Source: Liolophura sinensis (lineage: Eukaryota > Mollusca > Polyplacophora > Chitonida > Chitonidae). From it: 60,000 nt of DNA. Below the pieces are notes generated by a model that ran no database searches, was not told the DNA's origin, and worked only from the letters and a program-made list of their open reading frames with translations. The stretch is from contig NC_088304.1 of the NCBI RefSeq assembly GCF_032854445.1, positions 11,297,704 to 11,357,703 of the forward strand, read 5' to 3'. Below, in pieces: positions 26,301-38,300 of the stretch. Numbering within the stretch: the stretch's first letter is position 1; each line of letters starts with the position of its first letter. The position numbers and the translations under genes are program-made.

Positions 26301-29300
26301 AAATAAAGAGTTTATTAGGACATAATACTAATGAAAAATCATACTGGCTTCCTCTCCAGCCGTAAGTGGGAAGGTCTGGCAGCAATTTGCAGATGGTCAT
26401 AAGTTTCCTTCAGGCTCTGACTGGTTTCCTCCCACCATAATTCTGGTAGTCGGCGTATAAGTGAAATATCCTTGAGTACGGCATAAAACACCAATAAAAT
26501 AATTAAATAAACACTGGTGAAAAACGTCATGACGATCTAGAAAATCCATTACAAATGCCAGTGTCTTCTGTGACTGAAAACTTCGGTTTAATCTTTGGAT
26601 GGCTTATATTTACTAAAGCCTATGCGAGTATTGTCGGTGCCCCAAACATCTTGTACCCAATATATAAAGTCTACATCAGTATTAAACCCTTAAACATTGT
26701 GAAAACCTGTCCATTTCTCCACTTGATGTTTTGCAGGAGCTAGAAAAGAAGAAGAAAACAAAAGTGGATGACAAACCAAAGTTAACCAAAAAACAGGAGG
26801 AGAATGTTCAGGCACAGCTTCAGAAAGAGGCTGGTATCCGTGGCAACCTGCAGGAGGTTAGGAGAGTTTCTCATAGGACAGTTGATGATAATGTGAAACT
26901 TCAAGACTGACGATGACAGGAAAGTCAGAAGAGTTTTGAGAATTTTAAACCTCATGACATTTAGGAAAAGGGGAAAGTTTGAAAAATGAGAAAACATTTA
27001 GCTAAAGGGTAAAGTGTGAAGAGTGAGAAAATATGTAGCAAAAGGGGATAATCTGAAAAATGAAAAGGTATTTAGCGAAGGGGAAGTGTGAAAAATGAGA
27101 AGACATTTTGCCAAAGGGGAAAGTGTGGAAAATGAAAAGACATTAGCAAAAAGGGGACAAAAGTAAAAATGAGACGTTTATTAGCAAAGGTGTGAAAAAT
27201 GAGAAGACATTTAGCAAAAGGGGACAGTGGAAAGAATGAGAAGATGTTTAATAACAGAAGTGTAATATGAAAAAAGAGAAGGCATTAAGCAAAAATTGAA
27301 GTGTGAAAAATGAAGACATTTGGCAAAAGGGGAAGTGTGAAAAAAGAGAAGACATTTAGCAAAAGGGGAAAGTGTGAAAAATGAAAAGACATTTAGCAAA
27401 AGGGAAAGTGTGAAAAATGAGGATGAAAATGAGAAGACATCTAGTGAAAGGGAACAGTGTGGAGAATGAGAAGACATTTAGCAAAAAGGAGAAAGTGTGA
27501 AAAGTGAGAAGACATTTAGCAAAAGGGGAAGTGTGAAAAATGAGAAGACATTTAGCAAAAGGGAACAATGTGGAGAATGAGAAGATATTTAGCAAAAAGT
27601 AGAAAGTTGAAAAGTGAGAAGACGTTTGGCAAAAGCGGATATGTAAAGAATGAGAAGACCTTTAATAGCAAAAGGGTAAAGTGTGAAAAATGAGAATACA
27701 TTTAGCAAAGGGTAAACTGTGAAGAATGAGAAAAATATTTAGCAAAAGGGGACAGTGTAAAGAATGAGAAGATGTTTAATAGTAAAAGGGTAGAGTGAAA
27801 AATTAGAAGGAATTCAGGCAAAGGGGAAAGTGTGAAAAATGAGAATACATATGGCAAAAGGGGAAGTGTGAAAATGAGAAGACATTTGGAAAAGTCTGGA
27901 GAATGAGAAAGATTCAAAAAAGTAAGACATTATATGCGACTTTAGGGGAAATTCTATGTTTGCATCGTATAATCAGCTCCGGTTTTGACATGGATGGTTT
28001 TGACTTTGTCATGGATGAATAGTTTTAAGGTTAAGGCATGGCCTATACTGCTTTGATTTGAACGTGTCAAAATTTCATACAAATGCTTTGACATGTACCT
28101 CTGTTGACAGCTTGAAAAAGAACTCAACAAGAGCTGCAGTATGATACGTGCTGCCGTCAGAGGCAATAGTTCAGGAATGGGCCACCAGATGGCGCCACTT
28201 TGCCGACTCCTTGTGCCTCTATTACAATCGCCCTTAGCAGCACCTCAAGCCAGCAGAACACTTGTCAAGCTTGGGGAGGTATCCTTTGAGGATTTTGGTC
28301 AAGCTCTGCTTGGTAAGACTACAACATGAAACAACTATTTTTTTATCAAGTGCAAATATTAATTTTTCTTTCAACAAGGAATTCTGCCATTGTTTTTATG
28401 AGCAACATTTCCCCAAAAACTTCCATCCAGCTTTGATATGAAATTATTCAGGCTTATGAATTGGTCAGACACATAATAGTAAAAAAGAAAATTATATTTA
28501 GAAAGAAAAACTGGAAATGTCTGTTTATGGGCATGTTCCCCAAAATTTGCTCATCGGTTTAATAATTTGCACAGTTTTATGCAGCTAGCAGCTTAAATGA
28601 CAAAAACAAATAAATTTTGGCATCATTTTCATAATAATTGTACTGGTATGCATATATTCCAGTGGAAAAAGTACATTGGTGTATGGAAATGTTGAAGACG
28701 TGTTTGACATGAAATGGATCAGGCTTATGAGTTGTTCAGAATAACATATCCAGATGCAAGAGAAGAAAAGCTGAAATCTGTCTGTTTATGAGCATGGTCC
28801 CAAAGATGTGTTTCAGGCACGAGTAAATTTTAAGGCTGCCATCTTGAAGACATGACAGTGCCACCAAGACTTGAGCCACCTCCTGAGAAATACTATTCAG
28901 TCTAATTAATATTACCAAATTAATGGCAACAGTTGGAAGTGGAGATGTTATGACATGCATTTAGCCAGTTAGAGGGATGTGGCATGTTTATTCTTGCTAC
29001 TAGGGACCTCCATGGCTCAGTTGGTTAGCGCGCTAGCACAGCATAATGACCCAGGAGTCTCTCAGCAGTGTGGTCGCTGTGAGTTCAAGTACTATTTCTG
29101 AACCTACTTCTTGGAATACTCGGACTATTCACACCTCAAAAACATTACAGAGGATTCATTTATCCTTGTAACTGGCACTTTCTAGAGCTTGAAAAAAAAC
29201 ATGTATTAGTTTAAAAAATTGAGAATATGGTATTTGAAAATGTGAAACATGAGAAAATGTGAACAGATTCAGGGTTCCAGTATTCTTAAATGTGCCTCTG

Positions 29301-32300
29301 GGATATGATATACCACAAACTTTATTTGGTATGATACTTTGTCTATGACCAAAGTCTCTCTCTTCACCTGATTCTGAGAGTTTTATTGATCTCAGAAAGG
29401 TGTTTTGAAGTGTTCGAGCAAAATGCTTTGAGTTTTAATTTTTAGGCGCAAAAGTATTGATTTGTGACATTTTTATGGAATGGAATAAGATGGCGGAAAG
29501 CTCATTAGTACTACCATGTACAAAGGTGTGAAAATAGTCCTATGTGTTTTGGTTAGAAGTTAAACCTCTACATGGTAGAATAAAAAAAGAACTAAAAATC
29601 CAGCTTTTTATTTGTCCATTTTTGTTTTTTTTGTAATTTTTCCTGTTTTTCAAGGCTTTCTGATCAAAAATGTTTATTATGCTCATTAAACAACAGATTG
29701 GTGTAGCCTTGTTTGACTCTAAAAGTGCACTTTTTCAGGCAATTTTATAGGTATATAAATGTGGTTATATAAATACATGGACATGTTTTAGGTCAGGTGG
29801 TCAGCAACACGACAGTACGTGTGCTAAAACCCTGCTGTGAGCTGGACAAGCGATGGACAGAAGAACCTCTCATACCCCAGGTGTCCAGAGTGATAAGAGA
29901 GCTAGAGAAACTCTCTTTACCTGCCAATGTCCAGAACAAAAACAACGATGATGATGATGATGACTCAGCAGATTCTGACGTGGCTGGAGTTCGCCTCCCT
30001 GCCAGTACATTTGCATTTGTCTTCTATCTGCTGAACTGCGTGCTGTCAAATGCAGGTCGCCTGGTCAATGGAGATGAAGGGCTGAGAAAATCAGCCCTGG
30101 CATTGATTTTGGAGCATGCTCAGATGAGACGTACGACTGCGGAAGGTGAAGGAAAGGTATGACACCAGTTTTTGACCTATGAACTGGGTTTAGATCTTAA
30201 GCTGTGAACACCTACATGTAAGTATTTGAAGGTACACATATAGTGTAAATGTGCTGCTATGCAGTGTGAGTTCAAGTCCAGCTTGTGGTGGCTTCCTCTC
30301 CCGCCGTACGTGGGAAGGTCATGCAGCAACCTGAGCAACCTGCGGCTGGTCGTGATTTTCCCCCAGGCTCTGCCAGGTTTCCTCCCACTCTAATGCTGGC
30401 CGCTGTCGTATAAGTGAAATATTCATGAGTACGACGTAAAACACTAATCAAATAAATAAGTAAAATAAATGAAGTGCTGCTTCAGGCGTAAGAGAAAACC
30501 TGGTGGATATGAAGCAAGCCCTGTGGAACAGAACTAACACAGCAGATCAAAATGTACGTTTACCATGAATAACATTGTTTAACCTGTATTTCCAAAAAAA
30601 ACCCGAATCATGTGAATCAGCGGTTTCCATAAAATATTCCCGATATGACATGATAATATTCCTTAAGTGACGACGAATCACATGTCATTGAGGAAGCCAG
30701 TTATGTTATAATGACATCATGAGCATTTGAGTGTACATATACGGCATCATTTGTGGCTATACCTGAGTGGCGCAAAACATTATGCATCACGTCGCAGTGG
30801 GTAAAACTGGAAATTATAGAAAACTTTTGTTTCCGTATTGTCCTCCGAAACTTATAATACCAGTTTAATACAATGCATTTTTTTTTACAATTTAGAAAAG
30901 CCATTCATACTATTTTGATCCTTATCACTTAACCCTACTTATAAGACGTACACATGTTTGAAACTTCAGCATCTCTTTTAGACATATCCTTTACAATTGG
31001 AAAATTGGTTAACGCAAACTGCATTAAATATTATATTTATTTGTTTATTTATATATTTGATTGGTGTTTTACGCCATACTCGAGAATATTTCACTTATCC
31101 GACTGCAGACAGCATTATGGTGGGAGGAAACTGGGCAGAGCCCGGGGGAAACCCACGAGCATCCGCAGGTTGCTGAAAGACCTTCTCAGTTACGATTAAA
31201 TATTATAAGAAAGCTGTGTACGTTTTAAACTAAGTCTTAATACCACCGTGTGAGTTCTCGGCTGAAACTTTGTTCTGGCCACAGCGAATTGGCTTCTGGC
31301 GTATAAAACCTGATCGTTAGTAGTGTTTCCAGTCACAGGCATGGGATTTTCCTCCGCTTCTCTGATTTCAGACTTTTTTTTTTGTTTACACCTTGAAAAG
31401 AAAAAAGCAACTGATTTCATCAGAACAGGTGATTGATTATGTAATTTGGAGGTAAGGTAACATATAAAGTAGTTTCAGACTTTCTTGAGAAGCTTGCGAC
31501 ATTCTTCTGACCATCACTTTCCATGCCTGTCAAGTTTTTATACATTTACTCGTGCCTGTCTACATGAACGTGTAAGATCAATGGTTTACTATAGGCACTC
31601 CAGTCTCATTCACCTATTAATGTGACTGTCATTACGGTGGTGAAAAATTCTTGAAAACGGCATTTAAAACCTATCAAATGAAATGCCTGTGTACATATAC
31701 CTGTGATTTTCTGGCTGACCTGCCACTTTTATAGGAAAGGACATTTTTTTGCATTTTCGATACAGCAGATGCTTTTTCTAATTTTTTGTTAGCTTTTTTC
31801 GTACAGTAGGTGACTTTTACTGTCTTTTAGTTTTAAATTAACAACATGTACCTCCTGAAGAAGTCTCAAATAATCAGTTCCTTACCAGTACTGAAGGAAA
31901 CTCAAGGTTTACATCTCAACTGTGAGTCCATCACAAATGAGTTTTGTGCACTCGTGTACAAAGCAGTACTTTGTACGTGCCTTCAATATTAAAAAAATTA
32001 CAGTTCAAGTTTCAGGTCGTTTTTTCATCCATTTCAAACAAAATTATTGCCATTTTTGTTCTGTTGTGGAATTTATTGCATTATCAATTATTCTGAAATA
32101 GAGCACATTTATTGATTTCACAATACTTCCAGAATGCTTGTCTTTACAAATGTCTCTGTAATTGTCTTTTTCAGTGTCAGAGTGATCCAGGACTTTTGCC
32201 AAGAAAAGAGATGCTACATCTCCTGTGTCAAGTTATTGGCACATCCGGAGGAAGAATCCAGCAGCTCGCTGCCTCAGCACTGTTCGAGGTCGCGAAATGT

Positions 32301-35300
32301 GCCAACAAAGACAAGGGCTGCACCACAGCAGAACAAGATGAAATTGACACCCTTCTTGATGCACTCTTCTCGCCCTGTGTGGCAGTCAGGGAAACTGTCC
32401 TACAGGTGTGTTTTGTAATAGCAGGAGTTTTTATGACCCCGTGGAAATGCTACGGGACATTTTGATTTGCACCGGAGTGTGGGTCTTTGGTGTGCCATTT
32501 ACATGTTTGTGTTTGTGGCATAATGTTGTGAGCAGGATGTCTTATAAAGTAACTAAGTACTGTAATTCATCAACCTTTTCAACCACTGCTTCGTCAATCT
32601 TTTGAAACATTCTGAGAGAACTTTCAGAAAATCATTTGATTAGTTTCATGGAGCTTGCATCTGTAGTGACACAGACAAATCATTTTAGAGTTATTTTCCT
32701 AATAATTGTATGCATAACTTCTGCTGAAAAGGGAACCGGCCCTGACGGCATGCTTCAGGGGCGATAGGCCCAGGGTCAATCCTGTGTCAGGTCACACCTA
32801 AGGCCTTCAGCATTATGAGGATAGTGCAACGACTGGGTGACCCGTATCAGTATAATGGCTCAGGTGGGGCGGCTTATGTGCCTTCGGTAAGTCTTCTCAG
32901 TGAAGCAGCACTAGATAAGAGAGCTTTGGAAATCGGTCCTGCAACAAGGAGGCACATTACCTGTACATGCACTTTAAGAACTCCTTCGTCGTGATGACTG
33001 AAAAATTGCTAAGTATGATGTTAAGCCCTAAGCGCATACTCACTCACTCCACTGATAAGGTTGAAAATTTACCGGTGGCTAGATTGTCTGAAGGTGCGGC
33101 TGACATCATTTACTTCTTGTTCCTCTAGGCCTTGCTGTGTTTGGTTCCCGCCCTACCCACACTGACCAGTGACAAGGAGAATTGTCTAGTGCTAATGCGA
33201 CGTGTGTGGGTGAGTCGGCATGACAACGAAGACGACGTCCGTAAGTTGGCTCTCCAGTAAGTGTCCTCTATTCTCGTATGTGAATTTTCTGTAGAAGCGT
33301 AACAGACTTAAAATTTTGCCTAAGATCAAATGGCGCATTTTGCCAGATTCTAAGAGTTTCATTGATCTTCAAAGGGTGCTTGAAAGGTAAGATGGTGGGC
33401 TGCCAGAAAGATGTATTAAAGTTTCAGCACCAAAATTAATTATTTATGACATTTATTTGCTTCTTAAAAGGCACTTTTTGGGCGAAATTTGGTAGCATTT
33501 CAAACAGTAGCATTTTAATGTAAATTATCCTTCGTTACCGGCGATTATAGAAATGAGAAAGTTTCCGCTACACGATTATGTGAATGTGTGTAAAACATTT
33601 CACCTGTAAACTTAGACCTATGAGACCAAAATACAACGCCCTCCTTGTTAAGGTCTTATTAACAAATAACAGATTACAGATTAACACAATAGTCACAGTA
33701 CTTAATACAGGTTTCATGAATCATGAATAATTTAAGACACTTTTTTTTCTCTAGCATATGATCCTAACTTCCAAAGACACTTTCCACTACAGTTTCAGTT
33801 TAAATCAAAAGTATGATTTTATTGCCTTTATTTGCCTCTGAATATTTGGGGGCATTTCCAAACTGTTTCTACTGTTGCTCATGCAAGGCTTTTGGGGAGA
33901 GAAAATTTTTCTTGACTTCTTCTTCTAGCAGAAATCTTTACTTGTGAATTTTCAGTAAGTTTTTAACAGCATTCTGTGACTGGCCTGATTTAAAATTTTT
34001 GACATCAAGAACCATCCTGTAGATATGGAAATTTTTGTCCAAAAGCTACTGTAAAACGTAAAATCCAGGTGCTGACAATCTGTCAATCATTTCTTAGGTT
34101 GTCTGATAAGCTGGGGTGGGAGGAGCCTCAACCTGAGCTATGTACCGCCCTGATTGATGATGTCATCCACGATGAGGTCTGTGTCAGGCAAGCTGCAGCA
34201 GACATGTTGGCAGAGGCTACTGGGAAGTATCCTCAGTACATTCCTGATGTCCTTGAACTTCTGATCCAGAAATACGACGAGAAATTATATGTATGTATGA
34301 GTTGACGTATATAATTACCGCCTCGTACCATCAGCACTAGATAAAAGAGCGGTGGAAATCCGTCCTGCAACAAGGAGGCACATTACACGTACATGTATTG
34401 TAAGGACTCCTTTGTGGTCGTATGACTGAAGAATTTTTAAGTAGGATATTAAACCCAGAACACTCACTCACTCACCATCCACCATCTACCACTGCATTAC
34501 AACCTCCAGTGTTGAAGTACATCCGAGAAATGCATGTAGATTGTTGTCAGCCAACCATGTGTGTACAAACAGTATTAGTTTACTGTGTTCACACATGTTG
34601 AAGGAGAGAAAAAACATAAAAATAATGCCAGCTTTTGAAGAAAAGGAGGTGAAAAGTTATTCACTATTTTTTTGGTTTTTTTTTTTTGCTTTTGTGTAAA
34701 GAGAAATGGACATAAGAAAAAAGTGTTTGTATGGTGGGAATTTGGGACCATCTTTTGGTATATATCATCTTTACTTAATTATGTTTTAAATAAAGGTGGG
34801 ATGATGTTTTCCCCATCTTGAAATGGATCTCTCATCAGCCCTCATTTAGGATTAGATCAAACTGTGAAATCTGCACTTAAATTGCCGTATAAGATGGATG
34901 AACCAATCAGAATCAAGGAAAATGCGTCACTTCAGAAAAGATTTCAGGTGAAATATAGAAACCGGCCAAATAAAACTGCCGACATCGTGAAGGTGCACAG
35001 CCCCTACTTTCACTGCTCACAGGCCCTTGGTGACAATGAGCGGTCACCCACCCACATTGGTAATTTAGAGAGAAAGGTCAGGAACCTTTAAATTGACAAT
35101 TAACAAGGGCTTAAACAACAGTGACCTAAGTACAGAAATAATAACCTCTGTGTTACAGATGCCTCCCCCTGTCCTGGACCAGTTTGGGCGTCTGATCGCG
35201 GAACAGCCACCAGACATGTGGCCGGCTCGGAGCGGCGTGGCCCTAGCCCTGGGCAAACTCTCCCCCAACTTACGCCAGGAAGACATCAAAGATCTGGTGG

Positions 35301-38300
35301 GATTCTTTGTGCCCAAGGGTCTGGCAGACAGGAACGAAGAGGTCCGCACACACATGCGGAACGCAGCCTTGGCTGTTGTCAATGATCATGGCAAGGTCAG
35401 TGCTTGTTATATATTATCCTCTGGGTTTAACGACAAGCTGGATTATGTAATGGGGTGCTAGTGCAGTAGAATGACCCAGGAGCCTCTCACTAATGCTGTC
35501 TCTGTTAGTTCAACTCATGATGGCTTCCTCCTCGGCTGTACTAAAGAAGGTCTACCAGCAACCTGCAGGTGGTCTGGTCCTATCAGTGTAATATTTTTGA
35601 GTACGGCGTAAAACTCCGATCAAATAAATAAATAAATATCCATGTAACATAACACATACGAGGATGTGTAAAATGGAAGTAAAAATCAGTAGTGCAACGA
35701 TTGAAAAAACCTTTATTGATTGTTTAGAGATTCCACCAAGTAAATTGCAGTCAAATATTTAGATTGCATGATCTGCTTTACAGACCATAAAACCTTTATT
35801 GAGTGTTTAGAGATTCCACCAAGTGAAATGCCGTCAAATATTTAGATTGCATGGTTTTGCCTTACAGACCATAAAACCTTTATTGATTGTTTAGAGATTC
35901 CACCAAGTGAAATGCCGTCAAATATTTAGATTGCATGGTTTTGCTTTACAGACCATAAAACCTTTATTGATTGTTTAGAGACTTCACCAAGCGAAATGCA
36001 GTCAAATGTTTTCATTGTATGGTTTTGCTTTATGGACCATATTGATCAACTTCAGATTTTTGTTACCTTATATTTATATTTCAAATCTCTTTGCTTCAGG
36101 ATAATGTTGCTCTTCTGCTGCCCATTTTTGAGGAACTGCTTGGCAGCGCCCAGGACTCCGCCAGTATGGATGCTGTGCGACAGAGCGTCGTTATCCTGCT
36201 GGGCTCCCTGGCCAAGCATCTTGAGAAAGACAACCCGAAGATTAAACCCATCGTGGCTAAGCTTATAGGGGCTCTTTCCACACCTTCACAGCAGGTGCGC
36301 ACGTAGGAGGCAGAATGGCAATAGAAAGTGAAGCATCGCACCATTGGTTTGAAGAAAAGAGATAAAAAAATTTTAGCATTTGTCTGGAATTCAGTATCTT
36401 GGCATTACATGTATTAAAAAACGTTGCATTGCTCTTGGCTGAAAACAACATTCGTTTGAAAACAAGAGATGAAAGTTTTCAGTATTTGTCAGGAATGAAG
36501 AATTTGTTAAAAAGTCCAATTTCTAAGAAAAATATAGAGTGTTTGATACTAAATTTAGATATAATTTGGCTGGTTAGCTATTTTAGCAAGTCCTCTGATC
36601 TCGTCTGTGTAAAATTATAATAGAAGTGTATCACTCTACTTGGCCTGTAATGTTGGTACTTCCATGACCTTCTGACAATGGCATGAGGGTCTGTTATTGG
36701 TCATATTTGTTTAGTTTGTAGCATTGACTCACATCATGAATTGTGATTTTTGTGACAAACAATAGGACTTCTTGTGAAGTTAGAACTTCTTGTAGAAGTA
36801 AAATTGTGCAAAATGTATTCAGATTTTGTAACTGGAGAAATATAGGCAAGGTAAGGAATAAATTGCAGTATCTTGTTTATATTTGACAACCAAAGATGTG
36901 CAGAAAATTATGTGAAAACCTTACAAATATTAGAATGGTGTTGCTTTGATGGTTTCACTCGTAAAAATGCACTCGTGAAATCTTGTGAATTTCATCTTCA
37001 TTTTAAACGTAAATTGTGGCAGAAGTTCAAATTTGTCCACTGTATGGATTTCCAATAAAAATGTAAAAAGATTGCAGTGTAGAAATTGCATTTCTAAGAA
37101 TTAAAATTAAGAATTAAGTCACTGAATAGCCAATAGTTGTCCACTATTTACCAAATTGGTTTCCCATTGAAATAGTACTAAGATTTTTGTGACAAACAAT
37201 AGGACTTCTTGTGAAGTTAGAACTTCTTGTAGAAGATGTGAGATGTACTACATATTAAAAACTTTTCGATCATCAAACTGTTTGACATTCACAGGTGCAG
37301 GAAGCAGTTGCTAACTGCTTACCTCCACTGGTGCCCTCCATCAAAGAGGATGCACCGCAGCTGGTGCAGAAACTGTTGCAACTGCTACTTGAGTCTGATA
37401 ACTATGGAGAGAGGAAGGGTGCAGCATATGGTCTGGCGGGGCTCGTGAAGGGACTGGGGATTTTAGCCCTCAAACAACTCAGTATTATGGAGACATTGAC
37501 AGAGGCTGTTCAAGACAAGAAAAACCCAAGGCATAGGGAAGGTAATACGAGGGGGAAAAATGACCGGGGCCCAGTTTCACAAAAGTTCTATAAACTATAC
37601 TAACATACTTACGAAGTGATTGACGTAAGTGTTGTGGAGAACCGCTCTGTGTGTTGGACTTCGGAAAAAATGACTTCAACAAGTTTAGTGAACCCAGGCC
37701 CAGATGTGGTTAAATGATTTAACTTTTGTATAAATAAATTTATCATTTGCGTCTTAAACTTTTGCGATTTAGCTCTGCTTAATGTTTTCCCTTATGTGAA
37801 ACTGAGAACAGTTTCCCGCCTGCTACAGTTTTGGTGGCAGAACTTCAAAAAATCAAACCTGTGTTAGATTCAGAATAGGTGTCATTTGGAGACTTTGTTT
37901 TAACTAACCATATTATCGTTTCAAACCATCTTAGAATCAGACAAGGTCAGAATGGTGGTGGTTTGGTGCCTGACCCTGTTCCTTTTCGGGCCACGCTTTC
38001 TTCTTACAAGCTTTATGATGATGTTTGTTGTCATTGCAGGTGCTCTGTTTGCCTTTGAGATGCTGTGCACGATGTTAGGGAAACTGTTTGAGCCGTATGT
38101 CGTTCACATTGTCAGACATCTGCTGCTGTGTTTTGGGGACGGGAACCAGTATGTCCGTGAGGTTAGTGCTGAGAGGAAAGACAGCTGTAACTTGAATCTT
38201 TCATGTGTTGAATCTTCCCTAAGGCGATGATAAGGCAGCTAGTAGTATTGTAGGGTCATTCGGCTGTTTGAATGAGCTGTAGTTGTTGTCATGTTATGTT

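Noticed and set aside
26044-26530. - strand open frames of 63-118 codons in intron 21
   Set aside because: They overlap a family A SINE and AT-rich intron sequence, with no domain signs.
27211-27917. - strand frames rich in Phe/Ser/Leu resembling membrane proteins
   Set aside because: They are translations of the purine-rich minisatellite read from its pyrimidine strand.
34864-35091. 75-codon + strand frame before exon 28
   Set aside because: No similarity to GCN1 at that position: exon 27 joins exon 28 directly as in human (EKLY then PPPVLD). No other recognised feature.
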